Source: an uncultured Atopobium sp. (lineage in GTDB: Bacteria > Actinomycetota > Coriobacteriia > Coriobacteriales > Atopobiaceae). From it: DNA of 36,377 nt. Positions 1 to 7,158 of the stretch are shown in pieces; the first letter of the stretch is position 1; each line of letters starts with the position of its first letter. The notes under the pieces are model-generated. The model was not told the origin of the DNA. It made no database searches and saw only the letters and a program-made list of their open reading frames with translations. The translations under genes were made by a program, and so were the position numbers. The stretch covers positions 1-36,377 of the forward strand of contig CALKRF010000047.1 in NCBI GenBank assembly GCA_937990665.1. The letters run 5' to 3'.

Positions 1-253
1 GGGGATTTATAGGATCTCCTGTTTTTGTGGTGGTAAGCAAGGTGGCCCATGCCTCAGGAGCATAGCCTAAATGCTCTAAAGAAGCTTTAAGTGCAGAAAG
101 TTCTGCCTCTTCAAAGTCTTCTTGTCCCTTTACCAACAAAACTGATGCAAAAGCATTGCCTGCCATACACACCCCCTGAGCAGCAAAATCTCCAAACTCA
201 TGCGTTGTTTTTGCCATGTAGGCTTCTTTTCGCATAGATCTTTCGCTTGGCAT
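1..253 (-). CDS. Hypothetical protein, 3' part cut by the window edge
   Basis: An open frame runs on the minus strand from an ATG at 253 to the window edge with no stop, giving at least 84 residues. The start is supported by an AAGAGGT Shine-Dalgarno a few bases upstream; a second in-frame ATG lies six codons in. The visible N-terminal part is soluble and mixed in composition, with no signal peptide, membrane segment or motif that I recognise. It is divergent from trxA, sharing a 152-base intergenic region. I cannot assign a family. The uninterrupted frame and good ribosome binding site argue that it is a real gene. Confidence 0.6.
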   Translation of the reverse strand, partial: MPSERSMRKEAYMAKTTHEFGDFAAQGVCMAGNAFASVLLVKGQEDFEEAELSALKASLEHLGYAPEAWATLLTTTKTGDPINP

Positions 254-297
254 GCGCACCTCTTTCTTATATGCCAACTATGCACGTAATTCACAAT

Positions 298-328
298 TTG
301 AGCAAGTCTACAAAGTTATGTGTATACA
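298..328 (+). promoter_or_regulatory. Candidate trxA promoter with a GTGTATACAC palindrome
   Basis: A TTGAGC element at 298-303 and TATACA at 323-328 are separated by 19 bases, slightly long for a sigma-70 type promoter. The -10 lies inside the perfect palindrome GTGTATACAC (321-330), which could be a regulator site or chance. It would give a leader of about 70 bases before the trxA start at 406. Weak call. Confidence 0.3.
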
Positions 329-405
329 CTTTTCTAATTTGGGGATAAGTCTGCTAGTGCTTGAAATTAATTGGCTTACAAGCCGTACGTAACTGGAGGT
401 TCACT

Positions 406-723
406 ATGGCACAGCAGCTTACTACTGCAGAGTTCGATTCTGTTCTTGCTAACGCAGACAAGCCTGTTCTTGTTGATTTCTGGGCATCTTGGTGCGGTCC
501 TTGCCGCGCTCTTGGTCCAGTTGTCGAGGAAGTTGGCAATGAGATGGCAGATAAGCTTGACGTTTACAAGGTAAACGTTGATGACGAGGCAGATCTTGCA
601 ACTCGTTTCCGCATCGTCTCCATCCCAACCCTCATTCTCTTCAAGAATGGTGAGCCTGTTCACACTATGGTTGGCAACCTTCCTAAGGCTGACCTCGTTT
701 CTGAGCTCAACGCTAACCTGTAA
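406..723 (+). CDS. trxA: Thioredoxin
   Basis: A 105-residue thioredoxin, the normal length for the family. The active site is the canonical WCGPC with redox cysteines at residues 30 and 33, preceded by the typical DFWASW stretch and followed by a cis-proline segment (SIPTL). The protein is the cytosolic dithiol reductant for ribonucleotide reductase, peroxiredoxins and other disulfide enzymes. The ATG at 406 is chosen over an upstream in-frame TTG at 361 because GGAGG ends six bases before it and family N-termini begin here. It is followed directly by a terminator-like hairpin and appears to be a single-gene unit, with partial read-through possible into the PAP2 gene. Confidence 0.96.
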   Translation: MAQQLTTAEFDSVLANADKPVLVDFWASWCGPCRALGPVVEEVGNEMADKLDVYKVNVDDEADLATRFRIVSIPTLILFKNGEPVHTMVGNLPKADLVSELNANL

Positions 724-769
724 GTTCTTGTGTGCCACGCGCTTGCGCTGGCTTATCATTGAACTAAGC

Positions 770-800
770 GGCGGTACGTCTATCGGCGTGCCGCCTTTTT
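770..800 (+). terminator. Rho-independent terminator after trxA
   Basis: GGCGGTACG (770-778) pairs with CGTGCCGCC (787-795), one G-U pair included, around an 8-base loop, followed by five T. It ends only five bases before the Shine-Dalgarno of the next gene, so it separates trxA from the PAP2 gene or attenuates read-through into it. Confidence 0.8.
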
Positions 801-816
801 GTTACAAGGAGAACTA

Positions 817-1533
817 ATGGCCGATAAAAGCCTTGATGCCCAGAAGACAGGACTTTTAACAGGAGTTCGCAAGCGTCTTTTTCTACAGCGCTTGCGTTCT
901 AGCCTTTCTACCATCATTCTGCTTGTCTCTTCAGCAATTTTTATTTTCTTATTGATCGATGTTTCTGAAGGCGACGTCATTGGCATTGATCACTTTGCGT
1001 ACAGGCTTTTTGTCGTCCATCTTAGGACTCCCCTTCTCACAGAGATAATGGAAGGGTTCTCTGGACTTGGAAGTCCTGTCACCGTTATTGTCATGCTTAT
1101 TGTGGTTGCTGCTTTTGCACCAGGACCAAGTGTCGGCAGGCTTGCCTCTATTAACCTGGGTGGCGTTGTTATTGTTGACCTTATCTTTAAGGCTATTGTC
1201 CAGCGTCCTCGTCCAGACGGCTTTAGGCTAGTAGTCGAAACTGGCTACAGCTTCCCCTCGGGCCACTCGATGTTCTCGATGGCTTTTTATGGCCTGCTTA
1301 TTTGGCTTGTCTGGCATTACGAGAAAGACAAACTACAACGTTGGCTTTGGTGTGGCTTGTTCTCTGGCGTCATCATTATGATTGGCATCAGTAGAATTTA
1401 TCTGGGTGTGCACTACGCTACCGACGTCATTGGTGGTTTCTCGCTCGCTCTTGTATGGCTGGTGCTTTTTACCAAGCTGATGATTCCATCGCTTATTTAC
1501 AAGAAGAAAGTACCTCAAGCGAAGACAGACTAA
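817..1533 (+). CDS. PAP2-superfamily membrane phosphatase (undecaprenyl-diphosphate phosphatase-like)
   Basis: A 238-residue integral membrane protein with about six hydrophobic segments. All three phosphatidic acid phosphatase type 2 motifs are present: KX6RP at K125 to R132-P133, PSGH at 147-150, and SRX5HX3D at S192-R193, H199 and D203. The two histidines are the catalytic nucleophile and general acid/base in this superfamily. Such proteins dephosphorylate lipid pyrophosphates, often undecaprenyl diphosphate for carrier recycling, or phosphatidylglycerol phosphate; which substrate applies cannot be told from sequence. The ATG at 817 follows AAGGAG with five-base spacing and is preferred to a TTG at 799. 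The 3' end overlaps the convergent phosphoesterase gene by 41 bases. Confidence 0.88.
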   Translation: MADKSLDAQKTGLLTGVRKRLFLQRLRSSLSTIILLVSSAIFIFLLIDVSEGDVIGIDHFAYRLFVVHLRTPLLTEIMEGFSGLGSPVTVIVMLIVVAAFAPGPSVGRLASINLGGVVIVDLIFKAIVQRPRPDGFRLVVETGYSFPSGHSMFSMAFYGLLIWLVWHYEKDKLQRWLWCGLFSGVIIMIGISRIYLGVHYATDVIGGFSLALVWLVLFTKLMIPSLIYKKKVPQAKTD

Positions 1534-1990
1534 TTATCTCTGCGCTTACTACCTGGGCTGTTTCATCATCAACAATAATGCGTCCCATAGTTGCGCCCTC
1601 GCGACCACGCGGGTAGGTAGGGCTTCCTGGATTCATTACAAGTGTATTGGTCCACTCGTCACGCTGTACAAAAGGCTTATGCGTGTGACCGCAGATAGCA
1701 ATATTGCATTTAACCAGGTCAAGCCTCTCACGATAATGACATACCTGCCACTTAAGACCGGCTGCAAAGAAAATAATCTTTTTCTTTACCATGGGACCAT
1801 AGTTGTAGCAGAAGTCATTATTCCCCAGGCAAAGCTTGACTGGAGCAATCTTCTGCAGTGTCTGATAATCAGCGTTCGAGGTAATGTCACCCGCGTGCAC
1901 AATATAATTGGCACCCTGTAGAGCTTCAAGCAACTCAGATGACAAATACCCATGCGTATCTGAAATTACGTCAAACCTTACCAGTGCCAT
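1493..1990 (-). CDS. YfcE/MJ0936-family metallophosphoesterase
   Basis: A 165-residue protein with the calcineurin-like phosphoesterase signature in order: DxxSDTHG near the N-terminus (about residues 7-14), HAGD, GNND, and the C-terminal GHTH plus a NPGS motif. These coordinate a dinuclear metal centre. The length and motif spacing match the small YfcE/MJ0936 group of cytosolic phosphodiesterases, whose physiological substrates are mostly unknown. ATG at 1990 follows AGGAG. It lies 51 bases downstream of the LytTR response regulator with no obvious terminator between, so it may be the last gene of that transcript. It converges on and overlaps the PAP2 gene. Confidence 0.88.
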   Translation of the reverse strand: MALVRFDVISDTHGYLSSELLEALQGANYIVHAGDITSNADYQTLQKIAPVKLCLGNNDFCYNYGPMVKKKIIFFAAGLKWQVCHYRERLDLVKCNIAICGHTHKPFVQRDEWTNTLVMNPGSPTYPRGREGATMGRIIVDDETAQVVSAEIISLSSLEVLSSCK

Positions 1991-2041
1991 AACAAACTCC
2001 TACGTGCGCTTTTAGCTGCTGGCGAGAAACCCTTTGAGCTT

Positions 2042-2755
2042 CTAAAGTCCCAGCGCTCGCTTGAGTGCAACCACACGACGGCGTGAAACCGAAATGTGAC
2101 GCTCCTCAAATCCTTGAATAGTCAACTGTAGGATACCAGCAGAGATAACCTCAACATCATCAACATACTCAAGATTCACGATAAAGCTACGATGAATGCG
2201 GAAGAATCCGTGTGGAGCAAGGCGCTCTTCAAGTTTTTGCAGAGAAATAGTAGACAGGAAGCGGTCGTCTTCTGTGTAGATGCAGGAGTAATCGTCTTTT
2301 GCCTCAATAAAGCGAATCTGGTCAATAGGAACAAGAACCTTGCTCCCGCTCTTAATGACAGGAATACGCTCAATGGTTGCCATAGGAGACTGAGGGCGCA
2401 GGCGCTCCTCAACCTTATCAAGAGCCTGCTCAAGGCGCTCTGTCTCAACGGGCTTCATCAGATAATCTACCGCGTTAACGCCAAATGCATCCAGCGCGTA
2501 CTCGCTATATGCGGTAACAAACACAATCTGTGGAGGATTTTTCAGCTTATGAAGAGCCTCTGCAAGCTGCATTCCATTTGTCTTAGGCATAGAGATATCA
2601 AGGAACATAACCTCGACGCGAGACTCCATGAGTTTCTCGACAGCATCCCTTGCACTTGTGGCCTCAATAATTTCCTCGAGACGTCCGGTCTCCTCAAGCA
2701 AGAACTTGAGTTCAGAACGGGCTGGAGCCTCGTCGTCAACAATCATGGCGCGCAT
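2042..2755 (-). CDS. LytTR-family response regulator
   Basis: A 237-residue two-domain regulator. The receiver domain (about 1-120) has the acidic pocket D7-D8 and the phosphoacceptor D53 in FLDISMP, with the conserved T and K later (VTAYS, LMKP). A linker leads into a LytTR DNA-binding domain (about 135-237) with the typical 'FIEAKDDYSCIYT' and 'FFRIHRSFIVNL' segments. LytTR proteins bind short direct repeats in promoters of cell-surface or metabolite-uptake genes. The ATG at 2755 is preferred because GGGAG sits nine bases upstream, whereas it abuts the ATG at 2764. It follows its histidine kinase by about 50 bases and surely forms a pair with it. Confidence 0.92.
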   Translation of the reverse strand: MRAMIVDDEAPARSELKFLLEETGRLEEIIEATSARDAVEKLMESRVEVMFLDISMPKTNGMQLAEALHKLKNPPQIVFVTAYSEYALDAFGVNAVDYLMKPVETERLEQALDKVEERLRPQSPMATIERIPVIKSGSKVLVPIDQIRFIEAKDDYSCIYTEDDRFLSTISLQKLEERLAPHGFFRIHRSFIVNLEYVDDVEVISAGILQLTIQGFEERHISVSRRRVVALKRALGL

Positions 2756-2803
2756 GTCATTCATCTCCCAACAGCCTAACGCAGCGTTAAGCAAAACCGA
2801 GTA

Positions 2804-4144
2804 CTACAATGCTGTTGCCTGCAGAGCCGCATCTGCAAGCTTGAGTGTCACGCACGTGCCTTGACTTGGCTTAGACATGATTTCCATGCCAGATCCAGCA
2901 GCGTAGAAGCGCTCAACTCGCTCAGCTACGTTCTTAATGGCAATGCCCGTGCCCTCACTTCTCCCCGAAGAGTCTTGCGGGGTAGGACCCTGGCCATTAA
3001 GCAAGCGAGAAACAGTCTCTTCATCCATTCCAAGACCGTCATCAGCAACAGATATAAGAATATCATCTTCGTCGCGTGTGACGTGGATGTCAATATGGAG
3101 GGCGCCTTCATCTTTCATAGCGTGCCTCACGGCATTCTCGACAATAGGCTGAATCAAAAAAGACGGTACCTGAACATCTTCGCATCCCTCATCGACATGC
3201 TCAGACTCTTGAATACGTTCTTCTCCAAAACGCGCCTTCTCAATTGTCAAATACCTGCGCGTTTGTGTCAATTCCTGAGAAAGCGGAATGAGCGCACCTT
3301 GAGAGCTCTCAAGCGTACGGCGATAAAACACAGAGAACTCACGAAGCAGGTCTCGCGCCTTATTGGGGTTTGTACGCGTAAGAGATGCAATGGTATTAAG
3401 CGTGTTGAACAAGAAATGTGGATTAATCTGTGCCTGCAAGGCTTTGACCTCAGCCCGAGCGGTTAGCTCTGCTTGGCGATCAAGCTCATACGAGGAAAGC
3501 TGCGTGGAGAGAAGCTCGCCCAGTCCCTCAGCAATTGCAAGCTGCGTGCGATCAATTTCAATACCGCGACGATAGTAGAGCTTGATAGTGCCAACTGTGC
3601 GATCTTGAACAATCAACGGAACAATAATGCCAAAGGAACTGCCACCATTGCCAAAGCCTCCGCGCCTTTTTAGTACCTGCTGACGACTATCTACCGAGAC
3701 AAACGTCTCCATGCGGCCACTTTCCAGAACCTCAGTTGCAGGGCCAACCACTTTTGAACCAGGCATATGCGAGGTTGCAATGTCTCCCTCAAAGCCCAGC
3801 ACGTACTCTGTATCCGTGATGGAAATAGCAGCTGCAGAAGTTTCTGGAAGCAATAGTGTGCAGATAGTTGGCGCTGTTTCTTGCGACAGGCCTCCGCGTA
3901 AGGTCTTGAGCGTCTTAGAGGCAACCTCAAGTGTTCGCTCTGTTGCTTGAGACCTGGCGTGCTCATTACCAGGCTGAGTAGTACCACCAAGAACAATAAC
4001 CGTGGCAAGTCCTCCGCCTGCAACAAGAGCGGCAAACAAGTTGTCTGCCATGACGCTCCAGGAAAGCAAGCCCAGCAATACACAGGCAAGAATAATCAGG
4101 ACTATCCTGGTTGATCTATGTATGTACTGAGCAAGTCTTTGCAT
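2804..4144 (-). CDS. LytS/YehU-type sensor histidine kinase with GAF-like domain
   Basis: A 446-residue membrane kinase. Two hydrophobic helices lie at the N-terminus (about 12-30 and 34-54), without the 5TM-LYT sensor of classical LytS. A GAF-like region follows (about 90-215), then the HisKA_5-type phosphoacceptor segment with H243 in NPHFLFNTLN, and a C-terminal ATPase domain with the N box (VENAVRHA) and G boxes (DDGLGMD, GTGIAIKN). The signal would be sensed in the cytoplasmic GAF domain or the membrane. ATG at 4144 lies six bases after the queT stop, so translation is likely coupled. Relatives of this class sense nutrients such as pyruvate, but the ligand here is unknown. Confidence 0.9.
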   Translation of the reverse strand: MQRLAQYIHRSTRIVLIILACVLLGLLSWSVMADNLFAALVAGGGLATVIVLGGTTQPGNEHARSQATERTLEVASKTLKTLRGGLSQETAPTICTLLLPETSAAAISITDTEYVLGFEGDIATSHMPGSKVVGPATEVLESGRMETFVSVDSRQQVLKRRGGFGNGGSSFGIIVPLIVQDRTVGTIKLYYRRGIEIDRTQLAIAEGLGELLSTQLSSYELDRQAELTARAEVKALQAQINPHFLFNTLNTIASLTRTNPNKARDLLREFSVFYRRTLESSQGALIPLSQELTQTRRYLTIEKARFGEERIQESEHVDEGCEDVQVPSFLIQPIVENAVRHAMKDEGALHIDIHVTRDEDDILISVADDGLGMDEETVSRLLNGQGPTPQDSSGRSEGTGIAIKNVAERVERFYAAGSGMEIMSKPSQGTCVTLKLADAALQATAL

Positions 4145-4150
4145 GGCCGT

Positions 4151-4774
4151 CTAGTTCTCGACTGATTCTGCAGCAGAATCCTCAGAAGCAAGCTGCTGCG
4201 GCAAAGGAGAATGCTTAAGCGCACGAGCCAAAGGAGCTCCTAGTACATAGAGAACAACAGCCTCTCCGAGTCCTGTGGTGATAAAACCAAACAAGAACAT
4301 AAGAGGATACGATCCATCAAGCTCAATGGTGGTAAATGGAATTGTGTAGAATCCCAATCCTTGAAGCAAAATGGGAAGATATGCAGACACAATAACGGCA
4401 TTTGCAAGCACTGGCCCCAGAAGCGCAAGGGGTACGTTCTTCCTGTTCTTCCAGGTAAACCATGCACCAAGAGCAGTTGCCAGAGAACCAAAGACTACGT
4501 CTAACAATCCCAGGGCACCTGTGCCAGAAATGACCATATTTGCAAGGTTAGCAATAACGCAGCCAAGCGTTAGTCCTGGGATTGCGTCAGCGGTAAAGAG
4601 TGCAATAACCACAACCGCCTCAGAAATGCGGAACTGCACAGGACCCCAAGCAAGACCACCCAAGAAAAGAAGAGCTGCAAGCGTAAGTGCTGCATAAAGG
4701 GCAGCAATAATACCAATACGTGCAAGGCGCTGAGCGCGCTGTTTTGTTGCATAAGCTGAAGAAACCTGTGGCAA
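4151..4774 (-). CDS. queT: QueT-family queuosine-precursor transporter (ECF S component-like)
   Basis: A 207-residue membrane protein with about six hydrophobic segments. The stretch GPVQFRISEA followed by ALFTADAIPGLTLGC and ANL is typical of the QueT family, substrate-specific components thought to bind queuosine precursors and to use the shared ECF energising module encoded elsewhere. Start: TTG at 4774 with AAGGGG six bases upstream; no better ATG exists nearby. A good promoter lies just upstream. It is the first gene of a probable operon with the LytS-like kinase and LytTR regulator, an unusual partnership. The family call is from recalled sequence similarity; the substrate is not proven. 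Confidence 0.82.
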   Translation of the reverse strand: MPQVSSAYATKQRAQRLARIGIIAALYAALTLAALLFLGGLAWGPVQFRISEAVVVIALFTADAIPGLTLGCVIANLANMVISGTGALGLLDVVFGSLATALGAWFTWKNRKNVPLALLGPVLANAVIVSAYLPILLQGLGFYTIPFTTIELDGSYPLMFLFGFITTGLGEAVVLYVLGAPLARALKHSPLPQQLASEDSAAESVEN

Positions 4775-4808
4775 AACAATCCCCTTGTTAACTCTAAAAA
4801 TTTAGTTC

Positions 4809-4837
4809 ATGATACGACGAAACGCATATATGAGCAA
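4809..4837 (-). promoter_or_regulatory. Promoter for the queT-kinase-regulator operon
   Basis: On the minus strand TTGCTC (4837-4832) and TATCAT (4814-4809) are separated by exactly 17 bases. Transcription would start near 4801, leaving a leader of only about 27 bases before the TTG start. That is too short for a preQ1 riboswitch upstream of this gene. Confidence 0.65.
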
Positions 4838-4858
4838 ATGAGCAGCGCAGACATACAT

Positions 4859-5605
4859 TTAGTAATGCAGGTGCATTCCTGGATAGACCATCTCACGAGC
4901 ATGCTTTTGATACGCTGCGACTGCCTCTTCTTCAAAAGCAAGAGGAGTGTCTTCCTCGCCCGCCATATCCAAAATCCAACGCGTGAGATAAGGATTCAAA
5001 GGAAGGAGAGGACCAATCAGCCAGGTTGCAATAGCATTCTTACGACGGAAGCCTTCTAGTTTGCTTTCTTTATTGATGCCAAAACCCACCTTATTTTTAA
5101 GGAAGTAGCAGTTAGAGTTATCTCCCTCGGTGAGTGTGAACTGCATCTTAAAGCCAACGACAACAAAAGGCTCTTTGCCATTGCCAGGATCAAACTCCCC
5201 CACCTGGACATCGTGGAAGCGCTGGGGCATATAGCGAGTGGTCGTAAACTTAAATAAGCCAAGACCCTTAACCTCAGAACCATCAGGATTGACGATTTTC
5301 TCGCCAAAAAGCTCTGAAGCGTTACCGGCAAACAGCATAGGAACGCCCTGATCAGCCAGCTCAGCAAGCCTGTCCTTGTAAGGCATAAGGCGAGAAATAA
5401 TAAGCTCTTGCTGGGCTTCTGTCATGCCACCCATGATGATTGCTGATGGCGTATGCTCCACAAAGTAAGGCGTTGCGGCGTGAGAGGTATACACAAAGTT
5501 CTCTTTTGGAAGGCAGGCCTCCAGGTAGAGAGCATTTCCGTTGTCTCCACCCTGGTTACCGTACTCTGGGTAAAGAATCTCAATCTTAGTTGCTGGATTA
5601 CTCAT
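4859..5605 (-). CDS. GatD-like glutamine amidotransferase homologue, catalytic residues missing
   Basis: A 248-residue protein of the GatD/CobQ-type class I amidotransferase fold. It keeps the N-terminal GGDNGN region (the usual YGDxGN) and the C-terminal GPLLPxNP block. In GatD the nucleophile lies in a motif like AICGGYQ and the catalytic His in YLHGPLLPKNP. Here the corresponding residues read FAGNASE, with Gly94 in place of Cys, and WLIGPLLPLNP, with Ile197 in place of His. I checked both codons on the nucleotide sequence. It should therefore be unable to hydrolyse glutamine. ATG at 5605 overlaps the end of the MurT-like gene by eight bases, so the two are translationally coupled and probably form a complex. 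The frame is intact along its full length, which argues against a decaying gene. Confidence 0.85.
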   Translation of the reverse strand: MSNPATKIEILYPEYGNQGGDNGNALYLEACLPKENFVYTSHAATPYFVEHTPSAIIMGGMTEAQQELIISRLMPYKDRLAELADQGVPMLFAGNASELFGEKIVNPDGSEVKGLGLFKFTTTRYMPQRFHDVQVGEFDPGNGKEPFVVVGFKMQFTLTEGDNSNCYFLKNKVGFGINKESKLEGFRRKNAIATWLIGPLLPLNPYLTRWILDMAGEEDTPLAFEEEAVAAYQKHAREMVYPGMHLHY

Positions 5606-7022
5606 GGGAGGCCTCCATCTGTTTCAAGCGTTCAATGATACGGTTTCTGCTGATGTCAGCAATGCCACCGTTATAGAGGCCGTGTGCATAGAAAACGTGC
5701 TGGCAAGCGTTAAGGTCAACCAGGTCAGCGGTCTCTTCAGGAGAGCTTGCCACAAAGGTTTTAGCTGGATCAATACCGGCAAGTCTCAGCCTAAGCTGCA
5801 GGTCAAGCGATGTGTCTCCATAAATAATGACCTGCTTGACGCTTGGATCTTGCAGGAACTCAAAGTCAGTCTGGTAATACCAGCCAATATACTCTGTCTG
5901 GTCTTTTGCTTTTGCCATGTACGCATCAGCAATCATGATGATAATTGCCTTATCACCTGGCTGTTTGCGAAGGATATCGATGGTGACTGAGGTTGCCGTG
6001 TCATTCTCGCCCTTAGAAGCCATGCTAATAAGACGACGACCGTTGTAGTCAATCTCGTTATACCTGGAGGAAGCAATGTTAACGCGTTGCAAAGATGCAG
6101 CGATAGTTGCAGGCGCAAGACCCATCTCACGCGCGGTTACAATGGCCACAAACAAGTTATAGAGGTTGACGATAGAGTAGCTGTTGAGCTTGTACTCATA
6201 TGTTGGTGCACCTTCGTGGCAATGCTCTTTGACCACAAACTTGCCAGTCTCTGGCTCTACCGAGATAACCTCATAATCAGGAGTTGGGTTGGTATAGCCG
6301 CACTCCTCACAAGTCGCGTGGCCAAGATGCCTAAGGTGTGCATAATCCCACTTGAGCTTGCCACCGCATTTGGGGCAGGCAGTAAGATCTGAAACAATGC
6401 CCACTGGCTCTGTGGTATCTTCTGCCAGCCTTGCGATGGAGTAATACGTACGATGAGTGCACTGAGGAGCAAGCCTACAGCTAATCATGTCATCTGCGTT
6501 CAAAATCAGATGAGTTGAAGCAGGAATGCCCTTATCCATAACGTCAAACACGTAGTCTGGCGTTGCACTGCGAGAGAACGTATCGCGGAACAAATTGGTA
6601 ACAGACAAAATATCAGGCTGCAGATACGGGAAAATGCGAGGTCCAGAGAGCTCATCAAACTCCATAACCGCTAGCTTAGTCTTTGACGTGCCCTTCCACG
6701 TAGCATTCTTTGCAAACGAGCTTGCAAAGCCACTGGAAATATTGCCGCCAACGCGGTTGGTAACGGTCTGGTAGCCATTATCGGCGAGAAGATCGTTGAG
6801 CAGGTTATTGGTGGTTGTCTTGCCGTTTGTGCCGGTAATAAAGACAATCTGCTCTGGCTTAGCAATGTCTCCCAAAAATGCAGGATCAATGCCTTCAGCG
6901 ATAAAGCCTGGCAGCGTTCCGCCTTCATGGTTGGTCAATTTAAGTGCTGCAAGTGTTGCTTTAGCAGCGAGAAAAGCTACAGGAAATAGTCTGCTCTTTT
7001 TTTGTGCCACAGTAACTCCCAT
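5598..7022 (-). CDS. MurT-like Mur ligase (DUF1727), divergent
   Basis: A 474-residue Mur-ligase-like protein. The ATP-binding loop GTNGKTTT is intact (K68), and a four-cysteine zinc ribbon typical of MurT is present (C216, C219, C238, C241). MurT with GatD normally amidates the D-Glu of lipid II to D-isoglutamine. Several usually conserved blocks are altered: the FRDQLDRYGE region reads FRDTFSRSAT, the KNPAG block reads KGENDTA, and the C-terminal WDxDFE that supplies the third triad Asp reads YQTDFE (Q384). Start uncertain: ATG 7022 is given; GTG 7010 has a better spaced GGGAG and TTG 7031 is also open. It is transcribed with the GatD-like gene. The fold is certain, the reaction is not. Confidence 0.85.
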   Translation of the reverse strand: MGVTVAQKKSRLFPVAFLAAKATLAALKLTNHEGGTLPGFIAEGIDPAFLGDIAKPEQIVFITGTNGKTTTNNLLNDLLADNGYQTVTNRVGGNISSGFASSFAKNATWKGTSKTKLAVMEFDELSGPRIFPYLQPDILSVTNLFRDTFSRSATPDYVFDVMDKGIPASTHLILNADDMISCRLAPQCTHRTYYSIARLAEDTTEPVGIVSDLTACPKCGGKLKWDYAHLRHLGHATCEECGYTNPTPDYEVISVEPETGKFVVKEHCHEGAPTYEYKLNSYSIVNLYNLFVAIVTAREMGLAPATIAASLQRVNIASSRYNEIDYNGRRLISMASKGENDTATSVTIDILRKQPGDKAIIIMIADAYMAKAKDQTEYIGWYYQTDFEFLQDPSVKQVIIYGDTSLDLQLRLRLAGIDPAKTFVASSPEETADLVDLNACQHVFYAHGLYNGGIADISRNRIIERLKQMEASHE

Positions 7023-7101
7023 CGTGAGCAAAGTCTCTCTAGTTTATCACCTCGCGAGAAGGGCTTGAAGAACACAGGGCCTCTCGCCAAAAATGTCGCA
7101 T

Positions 7102-7134
7102 AAAAAAGCCGAGCCAGGATGTCCTGGCTCGGCT
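7102..7134 (-). terminator. Terminator after nifJ
   Basis: A perfect 13-base inverted repeat (AGCCGAGCCAGGA at 7107-7119 against 7122-7134) with a two-base spacer is followed on the minus strand by five T. It lies 25 bases past the nifJ stop. Confidence 0.92.
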
Positions 7135-7158
7135 GAAGCTACGTGAAAGTAAGTTGCC

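Noticed and set aside
4775..4858. preQ1 riboswitch upstream of queT
   Set aside because: The promoter at 4837-4809 leaves only about 27 bases of leader, and the sequence lacks the expected C-rich and A-rich preQ1-I segments.
4859..5605. GatD-like gene as a decaying pseudogene
   Set aside because: The frame is full length with a good start, is coupled to its partner, and keeps the structural motifs; only catalytic positions are changed.
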